A DNA stretch of 64,000 nt, taken from NCBI GenBank assembly GCA_026874595.1, contig CM049316.1, positions 71,331,176 through 71,395,175 on the forward strand, read 5' to 3'. The notes beneath the pieces were generated by a model. The model did not search any database and was not told where the DNA came from. It was given only the letters and a program-made list of their open reading frames with translations. The translations under genes and the position numbers were made by a program. Source of the DNA: Sipunculus nudus. Taxonomy: Eukaryota > Annelida > Sipuncula > Golfingiida > Sipunculidae. Below are positions 48,389-61,353 of this stretch, piece after piece (within the stretch, counting starts at the first letter, position 1; the number at the start of each line of letters is the position of its first letter).

Positions 48389-48461
<73 letters not shown>
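48389..48461. repeat. (AT)n microsatellite, about 36 units
   Basis: The longest dinucleotide tract in the window; CBFB intron 3. Confidence 0.92.
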
Positions 48462-48465
<4 letters not shown>

Positions 48466-49472
48466 TAAGAGAGATATACTCAAGCTATCAGTTTGTACTT
48501 GTGTACCAGGACACGTATAAAATCGCTGAAGCCCTCCAAATTAATTAAAATTCTTGAACCAGCGTGTCAACATGCAAGGTCTCCAACTGGATCCGTCACA
48601 CTCGATTTTATCAGACGGTACATACACGACGATCTGTTTTACACCTAAAGCCTAGTTTGTGATGGTTGCTTGTGATAAATAGGAGACGGAAATTTATTTT
48701 CATGATTGTCCCTCAGATTGCACTGACATGGAGTTACGCACTCGTCACTGTGGATCATAATTAGTACAGTTACTGGGTGCATACGTGGAACCTTACTTCT
48801 TTCTGTGGTTTCTTTTTTCTTCCTGGTAAACTAAAAACTGATATAGTTATAATATCATATAAACAGTGGTGCCTTTGTACGAAAAGAGCATTAATTGGGT
48901 GTGTTCTATTTATAATAGACGGGCAGAAATTATATTCCAGTATTGCACTTTGAAATTGTTAAGAATCTTAGGACTTAAGAGATTTTCAAAGATTATCAAT
49001 CATCACTTGCATTGTTTAAGGTTTTAAATCACCACCTTCATGGAAAATGTCATTGTCATTATCATTATAATCACCAATATTATATTTGTTAGTCATGGTC
49101 ATTAACATTGTTTTTTTTTTTCATCAATATCAACAAGGTTGTCATCCTCAACCGTTCATGCACCATTGCTATCACCATCATCATCATCCAGAATGATATC
49201 ATTGTTATCTTCATCATTATAAGTAAATATCTACCGTCTGCACTCCTTCTGTTATCATCATCATTGTTTACACATTTTGACTGCACCTGTACTGTTGATG
49301 ATACTTTTCCATTTTCTTCTTTTTCGTTCAAGTTCTACATGTTAATTGACCTATTCACCACAGCCCAAATGCTCTGCCCTTTTAACTTATTATTATATTA
49401 TGAGCCCCCAAAATGCTCCTACACATACAGACTTCATGCCCATGGTAGCGAGAGCTGATTATAACATAATAA

Positions 49473-49520
49473 TGACGTCACAAAGGGCGATGGCGCATGA
49501 TGTCATATTGACTGACGTCA
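49473..49520. promoter_or_regulatory. Cluster of three CRE-type palindromes
   Basis: TGACGTCA at 49473-49480, TGATGTCA at 49498-49505 and TGACGTCA at 49513-49520, all within 48 bp, with the CpG-containing GGGCGATGGCGC between the first two. Candidate intronic enhancer or alternative promoter of CBFB. Confidence 0.45.
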
Positions 49521-51289
49521 TCAACTGGTATCACCTGACACTTGTTTACTATATCGCAGTCATATATGAACTGTGTTGCAATATATATTGGATTATTTGT
49601 TCCATACGAATTATGTGCCAGGTAAGACATTATTATTCACTCGGTAGTCGTAGGAATGGTTACCACAACCTATAGCCTAGAAACTTTTTATACTGTCTCC
49701 TTCATATAATAAAATATCCCCGAAAACATGACGACATGGGTACTGGTAGTATTTTAAGGCCTACAGACTACACGTGTTCTGTTTGACAGAGCTCTGTCAA
49801 ATTATGCAAAATTTAATTTTTGTCATATGATTGACGCTTTACAATGTTTAAGGTCACCTGATTGGTTGCTCCTTAGTCCCATGCTTATGTTTTTTCATTG
49901 AATGAATATGTGATTAAGGTCGCATAGAGTTCATGGATAGGTCAATTGCAACCTCATTGTCTGTTGTACTTATTCTTTCTCTTTCTCTCTCTCACACACA
50001 CATGCATGCACACACTGATATATACTCACAGTTCTAGCCTAAATGCGCAACAACATTGAAATTCTTTTCATAAACAAACTTTTCACATTACACCATGTAA
50101 CTAGCCTATAGTATCTACATGTTTTTAAACTTTCTAAATGATAATACACCTTTCAACTTTAATTTTCACATGATTTTATTTTGTTATATAATTTATTTTA
50201 ATTAAAATTAAATTAAAAATTATTAATTTTTCAGAAGATTTTATTCATTGCTTATCATGTCATCCAACCGTATATATTATAGTATTTTTATTTGAACACT
50301 CTATGATAATGAATATTATGAGATAGAAAAGTTCTGCACTGGTACCAACCACCTACACACTTGATCTTTGGGGGTCTCACCCTTGGTGTCAGAGTTCCCG
50401 GTTTTCTTTTCAATCTTGAGTCAAATTAAATGGTCCCAGTCTTTATTTTGGTCTAAACTTGAATAAATCATTAAGAAATTCTGGTTTTACACAGAATATA
50501 CGAAAACAATGCATGCATATGTGATTTGCGTTCTGTTTAACTGTTTCTTTACTCCATAATAGAGGTTACTGGTATATGTCATCACTGCAAGTTCAACACA
50601 ACACAAGTGATTTTGAAAAATTGTTGGAATATTGACTCTTGGAAAAGGGAGGGGAAATGAGTTGGTCTTGACCAGGTTTCATTTTGAGATCCCTTGATCT
50701 CTCCCTTGGATACTATGGTCTATGTCCTCTGCTCACTTTTGTATCATACAATTTGAGTCCTGGACATCACTGTTGCAAACATCTGTCATATACATGTCTT
50801 GTTATTACAGGACTATATACAAATATATACTTAAAAGAATACAATGCATCGTGTGTCCCAGATACTCCACAGATACTCCTACAGTTGCTATCAGCTGCTG
50901 GATCTGAATTGACATTATCTGTACCATTACAATGAATCCCACAGATGTCAAGTGACATGCCTCACTTATCACATACATAGATCTTGCATATATTAATCTA
51001 AATATAATGTGCATAACTGCAAGTTTATGATCATTTATGAGAAATCACCACCACACTGAAAATGTGTTATATATTTAGAAATTGCCAATTCCCTCCTTTT
51101 TATATATAACATACTTTATATGTTTTAAATTTAAGCCATGTATTGAGATCTCTCCCCTCCCCCCTCTTTAAATAATTCCTCTCATATGAAAAACATTAGC
51201 ATGTATAAAAATTGCATATGTGCAAATTTATTTTTAAAAATAATAAAGATGTTGCTAGTTCATAATTGCTGCCATTTGGTTGGCATTCA

Positions 51290-51335
51290 GTTAAACCAAG
51301 GAGTTTTTACAGGACTATAAACCCCTTGGTTAAAC
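51290..51335. repeat. Small hairpin with 16-bp arms
   Basis: GTTAAACCAAGGAGTT (51290-51305) pairs with AACCCCTTGGTTAAAC (51320-51335) with two mismatches and a loop of 14 bases. No associated gene or terminator context. Confidence 0.6.
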
Positions 51336-52984
51336 TTGGCATTTATTAACAAACTCCCCTGCAACCCCACCCACCCGCCTACCCACCCCTAATTGTTTTT
51401 TATACACTATACATATCTAATTAGATTGTTTGTTCTCTCAACTACATTCTGTGCACCAGGAAAATAGTTACATCCAGAATTTTTGTATTTACAACTTGAT
51501 ATGGAGTGTAATCACATACTGAGAAAAAGTAGGGAGAACAACAGGCACCAATTCCTTCAGTTATTTGTTACTAAACGTGCAGTTGTCCAAATAAAAGCCC
51601 TCCTGCCAATATTATCTTGTTAAGCACTTCTGGATTTTTCAGTTGTGTTTTGGTACAACATGGAATATGTTACATGGGAGTGCATGTGTGATAACTTTGT
51701 TTATTGAGATGATGAGAGAAATATGTCAAAACACCAAATTAACACCTGGGTTGAGTTGTACAGAGATTTGTACCTAACTCCCATGTTGTTTCATGAGGTC
51801 AATGCACCCAGCTGGAAACCTTGCCAAAATGTCTTTCTAACACTCTAGCCTTGGGTCGGACTGAAATAAACAAGTAAAAGAGTATGTTTCTGGGTCATGT
51901 TGATAGGAGTTTTGTGCATAATTGGAGCCAAGTGACATATTTAGTTAATTGTGATTTGTTCCTTTTAGAAGCCCGGGCTTTTAATAAAGTAAAAACAGTA
52001 TCTTGCCAAGAATGATGTCAGCAAAGCTATAACTTGCTTAGTTAAGTGTAGTATGTCATTTGGTATGGCTTTTTATTAACCTCATATACCATTTAATGCA
52101 AAGAAAATATTGAATTGTATTGTGTTTTTCATAAAATTGAATATTATATTTTGAATGACTTAAAATATAACTAGTATGACCAGCAAACAAGACATTAAAG
52201 AGGAAAGGAAATTATAATTAGCAATTAATTGTTAACTAATAATTAATCAAAGTCTTCAAGAATTGAAATGGCCAAAGATTATTTGATTTCACGTAGAATA
52301 ATGTATACTTAAAGCATATATATGAAATTGGTAAAAAAAAAAAACAAAGATCGAATAGCATAGAAACATTTTATTAATAGAATAGTATTTAATATTGATG
52401 TGGCAGTCAGTGAGTAATATTTTGATATTCTGTCTGTGATCCATAGCACACACAGACAACCCTGTTCCAGTGACTTTGTGCAGCCTGACAACCATTGCAC
52501 AAGTGTTATTAATCAAGTTACTTTACATTTTGAGTGATGGGTAGGGCATATAGGCCTAACATATTTATTAAGTGTGAATTTCATCACTCAGCCTGGAACA
52601 TATATCAACAGATAGACTCTTGTCCAATCAGCTGTGTCATATAGTATATGAAAAGGGAAAGTGATGATTCTGGGAAATAAATATCAGGAAGTTAGTCTTC
52701 CTTTCCATTTTTTTTAAATTAAACTGCAAAATATAATACATAATGTACATATGTTACTTTATGTATTATATATTACTTTGAATTGTTATCAAATTTAGGA
52801 AAATAATGTTTCAAGCCAGCTATTTACCTGCCCTTTCAAAAGAACTTGCATAATCTGTTTTGGCATACTCTGTGTAGATATTAAAGCTGCCCATTCACCT
52901 GCCTTTTGAAAAAGAATTTATGTGATTTCTTGCTTCCCCTGAGTATATATAAGTAGTATTAATGATCGTAGAGTAAAACTAATT

Positions 52985-53240
52985 ATGAAAAGTTCTTATA
53001 ACGCCTCTGTGAAGGATGTATGAACTTGTTTATGAACAATGTGTTTGTTTACACAGCAATGTTGACAAACGGGAAAAACCTGTAACCTAAGGTGGTAGGA
53101 TGCATATATGCAGAGGTATTTGCAGAGCTCTGGCTTATCTGTTATTGCCACCAGATGCTCTTGTTGAATTAGTTTTGATTATTTTGGTGGGGCCCCCATA
53201 TATATTATAAACATGTTGATAGGTGACTGGGCCCCTTTAA
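52985..53240 (+). repeat. Dispersed repeat family R1, copy 3
   Basis: Begins near TTCTTATAACGCCTCTGTGA and includes CAATGTTGACAAACGG, TGTAACCTAAGGTGG, TTGCCACCAGATGC and CCCCATATATATTATAAACA. Directly followed by copy 4 in the same orientation. Confidence 0.8.
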
Positions 53241-53264
53241 TGAACTCTAATGATTTCTTGTTCT

Positions 53265-53560
53265 TATATTATGCCTCTGTGATGGTTGTATGAGATAAAT
53301 TGAGATTGTGTACCTATCCATCTGCAAGCTGTTTGTAGACCAGCAATGTTCACAAATGGAAAAACCATGTAACCTAAAGTGGTTGGTTGCATATATGTAG
53401 AAGCTGAAAGGTCACTAGTTGCAAAACACCCATTGCAAAACTCTGGTTCATCTGACTTGCCACCAGATGTCCCTGTCAAATCTGTTTGGTTTATTTTGCA
53501 TGTACCCCACATGTTATAAACAAGTGGATATTAATAAAATGAAGAGCCTGGATGTGGTGG
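53265..53560 (+). repeat. Dispersed repeat family R1, copy 4
   Basis: Tandem with copy 3: TTATATTATGCCTCTGTGA, CAATGTTCACAAATGG, ATGTAACCTAAAGTGG, AGAAGCTGAAAGGTCACT, TTGCCACCAGATGTCCC and CCCCACATGTTATAAACA, in the same order as in the other copies. Confidence 0.8.
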
Positions 53561-56500
53561 GGTCAGAATATTTCATGCCTATTATTTTTGAAGATTCAAG
53601 GTATTATCTTTTGTTTATACTTGTCAGATATTGATATAGGCTCCTTAAAGGCTTTTGCGTGTTTGGTCCATGTCAGTGAAATCATAAGCTAGTGGTGAAT
53701 GTGGCTGTACATTTGCTGTGAATGCAATATTGTTTTTATCTTTGGACAAAAGGTGTGCTGAAAAGGATCATCATTATGTCAGGCCCATTTCAGTCTCTTT
53801 CGAATTTTGCCAATGTAGTTTCACAAGTGTCAGGGACTTTGCTTGGAAAACACAAGGCACAAGCTGCAATTATCTTTTGTCATCTTTTCTTTCATTCCAA
53901 TAAATCTTTATTTATGGATTATCTGTCTGAACTAATGATGACTGCAGGTTGCTAGCTGTAGGACAGAGTCCAATTAGAATGCTGGCCTCCCTAGAAAACC
54001 TCCGGAGTGGCTCCAGCAGAGAGAACTTCCAGATATTTCAATTTCCAGGTCAAAAGGGATAGAAATGATGGGGCAGCTGTAATAGACTCAATGAAATTTA
54101 AAAATAAGGTCACATAGAACTTTATGTATCTGTCCCTCAATTTAAAAAAAAGATTAAATCCAAACATCAAAATGTAAAACATAACTTTACATCGTTGAAA
54201 CATAATTGAAATGTAATTTTACTAAATTTGCACTCAACCTAGTGCCTACCTCTCCCAAAACAAAAAGCCCTCTGTTTGTGTCATCTGAAGTGAAACAAAT
54301 TTCTCAAAATGTGTTGTTTTTTGGATAACTTTAACAATTTTGTGATATCAACTTTAATGATTTCAGTATATTTTCTTTCACATCAGTTGACATTTAGAGA
54401 CTTAGAATCATGGCTTGTTTGATACTGGTATGTTTATTTCAATATATAATCAATTTAATCGATCTCTACAATAGAGTTCCTTATTGAGTTATTATTCATG
54501 AAAAGACAGGTAGAATTCCATCAAAGCTACAATGCATTTCTGATTACAAAGAAAATAGATTTTTCATTCACTTATTTATTGCATCAACCTTCCTTAGACT
54601 GTTTAGTATACCTATCTTTTTATTCTTGTTATTAATGTTTCTTCTGTCCAGTATGATATCTGTTCAGCTATTCTTCATTCTCTCTTGATTGTCTTTGATA
54701 GTTTGCAGTTCTTTACACATATTTGATCAAATTTCAGTTTTGATTATGGTATTTTGTTCTCGCTGAATTTACATGCTTCACTGTCTGTATGTATACTTTG
54801 CATCTCTGTCCTGATTTTGTCCCAAAAGTTTACTAGATTGCAGTGCATGGTTCATATTGTTGTGACAAGGTGATAACATTCTCCACAGTACTCTATTGGT
54901 TAAGTTTCTGCTGATGCTATCACTTCTGGGCTGTTATTATGGCGCAGGTGCAATGTAAATGCAATAAAACACACACATATATAAATAATATAAAGGCTAA
55001 ATTTACAGCCAATGCTGTCTATGGTCATATCATACATGTAATGTCTGCAACTATTATAATGTTCCAACCATAAAATCTCATTTATTCAGTGTCTTGTTTA
55101 ACAAAATAAATGTGTTTTCTCCATATGCAGCTGGTATATTAAAGGAAATGCAGCTGTAAGTTCCTTTAGGAAATTCATCTTTATGTTTTAATGATTTAAT
55201 GATTTAATTGTGAAATGTTCCAGATTAGCAGAAATACAGGAATTTATCAAGTATAATTTTGATAAATTAGTCGCATCCATATCTTCTGAATATGGTGATG
55301 ATTTTACTGGATAATTGTAAGAAAGGGAAACACCTTGATATGCAGTTAATGCTTTTCTCATTTCTTTAATGAAGAAAAACACTGATGTTTGCACTAATTA
55401 TTTGGCCCCTACAGCTACATCTTGATTTACATAAGTTTCCTCCACCTCTAAGAAAGACAAACATCTGAGCAAAGAAGAGTGCCTTGATTAGTTATAATAT
55501 CTGTTTGTACAGTTACTAAGAATAAATAAAGTTTAAAATCACTTCTTGATTGACTTTATTTTGAACTTATATACAACAGAGTCAGAACAAAAATATAACC
55601 TATTAAAGGTGAATTTTCAACCATTTCTATATGGATATTACTTGTTAATATCTGAGGTCTGCATTTGTCTGACTTGCATGTATTGTTGATGTTTATGTAG
55701 GTAGTTGGTGGTTCTGAAACAACTTTCATACAATGACTTTGTTTCTATAAGGTTCCCGCTGTATATACCTTTCAGCCTTGTTTAAAATATCTTACATGTT
55801 CCAAAAGCATACAAATTTGTGATTTGTGAAAGTGCACCATCTGTCATGCCCAGCTATGAGCAGTACAGAACAGAGGATTGTTCATGTGTAGAATTTTCAC
55901 TGTAAACACAAATTTAATTTGACTCTGAATTCAAGCTTGAGTTGAAAGTTAAAACCTCTCAAGTCACCCAGTGAGCAAAGATCAATAAGTGTGTAATGTC
56001 ACCGCGTGCAGTATTTGCGTTAAAGATTTCTCAGCAATAAGTAATGAGGAGATGTGTAAAACATACAACGATCAGCTTCCATGTCAGGGGCTGCAATCAA
56101 AAGTACTTGATTACAGGCTGATCCAATGAGATTTGTAAAAGAAACTGTTTCTAGGAACACTAATGATTTGACTGGTGTGAGAGTACTTCTTGCTAAGTCC
56201 TCGTTGATCGGCAGGTCACCCAGAATGAGGTCTCTGAGATCATTAAGGCCACCAGCACTTGTTAACATTTCTCGTCAAATAAACATTCACATTTTTGTGA
56301 AAGCCGACTGCTGACCTTTTCTTGGCCAAAAGAACTATTAGACATACTGTGTATGTTTTATAGGTAATTCATTTGTTGTCTTCATCAGTAAATATACTCT
56401 AGATGCTATGGTATTTAAATTGATGAGGAGACTAGGTTCATTCCTCTCTCAGTGAATCAACTCAATATATATCAGCTCCCTCTTTCTGTCAAAGCACATA

Positions 56501-59500
56501 TAATATATTGTTGAAGGACTATCCAGTAAAATTGAAGAAATCAGTAGAAAATTAAAACAAATTTGGGTGCCTCCAAATAACTCATGAATTATTTATTCAT
56601 ATTCATTTGGGGTCATGAGGTCACTGTTTAAAGATTAAGGATAATATAAGACAGGAACATTCTATCCACATGTAGTATGATTTTGAAAGTTTAATGCTGC
56701 ATATGCAAAGATGAAATGATGTCATAATGCTTGTTTCTGATTGGTCTTCTGCAGTGAGCATTGATACATGCGCAAATGTGCTATATTCAATTAATTATAA
56801 AGTTTAATCTATTTGTTTAGTATCTAAATTGTTATGTTGAAAAGTTTCAAAGACAAAGGTTTAAGAATAAATCAATGCTTGTGTTCATTTTCCCTCTCTG
56901 GCATCTGCAGGTCGTGAGACTGACTTTGATAAAAAAAGACATTATAGTGGTTTTTTTTGTGTGTAGAATGTGTGGTTTATGACATATATAGGACTTTCCT
57001 GATTGCTATGTCACCACTAAGACATGCATGGTATGAGACAGGTAACATCTTTGTAACTTGTGAATATGCAGTGCATTTTTCAGCTCTATAGAATAACCTT
57101 TTTTTTTTAAGCTAAACAGTTGGTGCATATAGCTTGATAACTTAGCACTGTATATTTCCTAAGAATTGAACAGCACTTTCACAAATGTGTATTCAGATTT
57201 ATCATTCTTCATTGCAGTTGTATAATATCTGACTAATTTTTATAAGTTAGCTATTCAAATTTGGAAAGTGAACAGAAGGAAGAGAAATAAAGGATGCTTT
57301 AGCATAAGAATTAGAGAATATTTGCATATTAATGAGCAGGAAATTCACAAAAAGCAGGTCTGTCTGTTAGGTGCATTTTTCCAAACAAAGGAACTGGCAT
57401 TTCACAAATGTATGTTATTGTGTCAATTCTTCATGAGGAAGAAATTCAAAGTTAGCAGAATGAACAGTCCAGTAAAGTTTTTCTTAACAATAGCATTGGT
57501 ATTTCACCAATGTGTTTTATCTCACCAATCTTTTACAAGCAAGGTAGGACTTTAGTGCAGCTTTCAGGAGAGAAAGGATGGCAAAAAGAAGGAATATAAA
57601 TAGACAACAGCCGAGTTTTACAGAGTTACTCGTGCTTAGAGCAGGATCCTCCTCTTTGCACTCGATATGGCTGGCTCAAACCGTATGAAGAGGAAGTGGG
57701 TGTCAAGAGGTCTGACCACAAGCAGCAACAGGATATCGTTTGTAGTATTCTTGACTTAGTTTACAGAGCTAAAGACGATACACTGGCTTTCCCAAGTGCT
57801 TTCACAAAATTGTTGTGACTTGACTGTTCTTTTTCACTTTTTTTTTGGTTTTTTTTACTTATTTTTTTTCCAGTTGGTTGATTATAAGGTCATACTTTTC
57901 ACAAGTCACAAATCACTCACACTTAGTTCTAATTTACTAGTATGTGATTACTGGTTTATGAGGAAATTATTTTGAAATAGTCCCTTAATGATAGTAAATG
58001 TTGATCATGGTCTCTTTAACTTCTATGTCCATCTTCAGTTTAAAAAAGCAGAATAATGAAAGCTTCTTCCAGGGTATTTAATATGTATATTTAATTAAAT
58101 TATCAGTGTTATTTCTCTCACAATAATCCCAGTGTATGACATTTCCTGATAATGTATAGTTGCATCTTCACTGAAGATGATTTCCTGGGTTGTCCTTGAC
58201 ATTTATGCTAATGGGAAAGTCCTGAAATGCTGTGATGTTCCATGTTTTATGCACCATAGATTTCTAGATGATATTATTGCTATTTCTTCTGCTTCCTTTA
58301 ATTGTTACCTAGTTACACAACTCACTGAAGCCACAAACTCTCTGACTCATACTTCTCCGAAGTTTCTGTCAGAGGTGAAACATTTTTTTAGCTTTGAGAT
58401 GACTTTTAACTGTTTGAAGTTTGAGATTAATTGAATCTTTCTAACACCAGGTTGAGATAAGTATATCCATGATCTAGTGGGGGAAAAGTAGTGAAATATC
58501 AAAACATCAAATAAAAAAAAAAATTATTATGTTTGCAAATATCTAATTGTTATTTTTATATATATCAGTGTTTTGTGAGTGTGACCTGAAAACAAAAACA
58601 ATAAGCAGGAGAGGAAAAATGCAATAAAAAAATCAGAGATAATGAAAAGAGATTATTTCATTTTGCACATAAAAAAGAACTGAAGTATTTAGCATGAAGG
58701 GTAGAATAAATTGAGAGGAAATGGCCAAGAAACTTGAAAATAAAGTTAAGTTAGTGAGAGTAGTAAATTTGTAAAAACTAAAGGTGTAAATAGCATTGAA
58801 GACTTTCAGTAGAATAAAGGGAAAGGGATTAAACAATAAAGGTTCAGTACAATAATAGTTCAGTAACAACAAAATGATTATACAATAAAGTGTCAAGAAC
58901 CTTTAGCAGAGAGTGAAATGATAGAGAAGAGGATGTAACGGAAAGTACAGAACAGAAAATTCACTAAAGTTGGAGAGAAAAAGAGAGAGAGGAGAAAGAG
59001 GGGGAAAAGAGAACTTAAAGAAAATTTACTCAAGGTTGTGCAGAATGGTAGAGATGGAGGGTAGCGTGGCTGGTTAATTTCCTCTGCAGACAGGTGTGCT
59101 GGTATCCGTGGCCTGGCTGCTGGACAGGCAGACTGATGCTGTAGGTACACAGACAGTGCAGCAGTTATCAGTCACAGCTGTGTGAGGCAGGTTTTCCACA
59201 GTTAGCTGTGATTCACAGGGGTAGGGGATGTGGGTGGCACATCCATACTGCACCCAATGACCTGGTACTAGGGGTGATACTTGATCAACATACATATGAC
59301 TCATCTGATAAATTGGTATATGGTACAGGGTCATACTAGATCCTTAATGGAATACTCAACAATTACAAAAAAAAATTGCCTGAACACATTGGTATACAGC
59401 AGTACCCCTAAAAGTTCAATCTGATTAAGTTTCGAAGTGCGTGAAAATATAAAAACCAGTTTCTGTGATCCACCTGGAAATGGTTCCTTAAGTACAATCC

Positions 59501-59765
59501 CAAGCTGTAAAAACACATTTCTTTCATTTTCTTTGGTTAGTTCTGTCAATGAAAATGTAGCTAGCTCATTTCTTCTGATTTTTTAACTGTAAAATATAAT
59601 AACCCTTGACTTAAAATTATTCTGCAATTTTATTCATATGTAATTTTATTGCTTAGTTTAAATCATCCACTTAGTATTTAATGCCCAACATGTAGTATTT
59701 AAGGCTTTAACATCTATCATTTCCTCTACTTTCTAAATGATCTACTAAAATGGTTTATTTTTCAG

Positions 59766-59882
59766 GTTCATCTCAAATCTCAGTTTATAATGAATGGGGT
59801 TTGTGTTATGTGGAAAGGCTGGCTAGATTTGCAACGATTGGACGGAGCCGGTTTTCTAGAATTTGACGAAGAAAGAGCAAGG
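59766..59882 (+). CDS. CBFB: CBFB exon 4 (residues 96-134)
   Basis: The acceptor is TTTATTTTTCAG and the donor GTAAGT. Reads VHLKSQFIMNGVCVMWKGWL followed by DLQRLDGAGFLEFDEERAR. Human: the MILNGVCVIWKGWIDLQRLDG segment. 117 nt, phase 0. This exon carries residues that contact Runx and sits 14.6 kb from exon 3. Confidence 0.97.
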
Positions 59883-61283
59883 GTAAGTACAAACTATAAA
59901 TTTCCTAAGGCTTAAATATTCATGAATAAACATATCACCAATGGTTACATGTATGCAAATATCTGTATCCATGGTAATCTAGTAATTGACCAATAAGAAT
60001 CAGGATTTTGAATAATTTCCCATTACTATTGGTTACAGGTATGTGTCTATCCATAGCCATGGTGATACAATGATTGACTAACAGTAATCATGCTTCTAAA
60101 TAAATTGTATTACTATGACAGAGGTATATATATATATATAAAGGTATATATAAGTCTGTATTTTTTCCAGTTTAATTTTCTGGACTGAGGGTGGTCATAT
60201 GAGGTAAATATAACACAGTGGTCATTGTTCAGGTACCCTTAGTTTTATTCCACATTGTATCTTCTGTATTAGAGGAATGGTACAGCTATCTCATTAGATT
60301 TCAGAATTATGGATTTCTTTACAAATATATACAGATGTAGTATTGAACTCGGTTATGCTTAAAGACATGTCATCATTCTGATGCAGTAATGACACAGAAA
60401 GTAGTCATAAATTATGACAAATTATGACTCATAATGTGTTATACCAATATTTGTGATAATAATTTATACTTAGTGTGCAAACTTGACTGCAATTTTTCAA
60501 TAATAAATAAAAAAAGTCATAATCCTTTTACTGCAATATACTTGAATATCACTTGTCACCCATGCCTTTAATGTTGCATATTTCAAATACGTGATTAATT
60601 CATCTGATCTGGCAGAATAAATACCTATCAGTTCTAAACTTCTCATACATCTATAAGTCAAGTTAAGCTAACAAAGCTCTTGACACGTGTGGTCAGTGAT
60701 ACAGCTGACCTGTTGGAGGATTTTGTATGTGGTTTTTGTGTTTGTGGCTTCTTGAACCATGAATGACCTCTGTATAACCACCTTGTAACCTTGCCAAGAT
60801 GTATTGTAGGAAGTGCTCTGGACACTGGTCAACTGCACTCACTGACCCTCCAAATACTTTGCAATGAACTATATCCATTAATCATAAATATATATGTATT
60901 AATTTTACTTATATAAGTGAATCCACACATGGAAATAGTTATAAGTGGGAAGAAATAGTACTCACTGATTGATGTTTTTACTTTTTGCAGTTTGATAAAT
61001 TAAAACTTCAAGTTGGAAAAAAAATATTTGTCATTTTCCATATTAATTTTTTTGGAAATAAAATCCTTGGTCATTAATCTTATTCATATTACTTAAAAAC
61101 ATTATATTATCAGTTTTGTTTATGTTTGTAACTATTTTATCTACAAAACATTATATTAACATTTTTATAATGCAAGTGTTGTTTATTAATTATATTGTGT
61201 ACATAAAACAAAACAAAAAACTCAGTCTTTATGTTTATTTGTTCCTACAAAGAGGTATAAACTGTATTTTTATGCCCCCCCCC

Positions 61284-61287
<4 letters not shown>

Positions 61288-61351
<64 letters not shown>
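61288..61351. repeat. (TA)n microsatellite after a poly(C) tract
   Basis: About 32 TA units directly after CCCCCCCCC-AAAA; CBFB intron 4. Confidence 0.92.

Positions 61352-61353
<2 letters not shown>

Larger units (their letters stand above)
45175..59765. other. CBFB intron 3 (14.6 kb)
   Basis: Mostly AT-rich single-copy-looking DNA. Recognisable contents are a long (AT)n tract, a CRE cluster, a small hairpin and two tandem R1 copies. Three segments look faintly coding-like (47655-47902, 56020-56268 minus, 57615-57820) and are discussed as findings. Segments 45180-47640, 49700-51280, 53560-56000 and 57830-59760 show nothing I can name. Confidence 0.75.

Noticed and set aside
49108-49458. 116-codon hydrophobic frame as a membrane protein
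   Set aside because: The hydrophobic stretch comes from (ATC/ATT)n low-complexity sequence read as I/F/V; no conserved features.
58177-58434. Reverse transcriptase fragment (RFLDDIIAI resembling a YxDD motif)
   Set aside because: Only an isolated LDD-like string; no other RT blocks around it in any frame.
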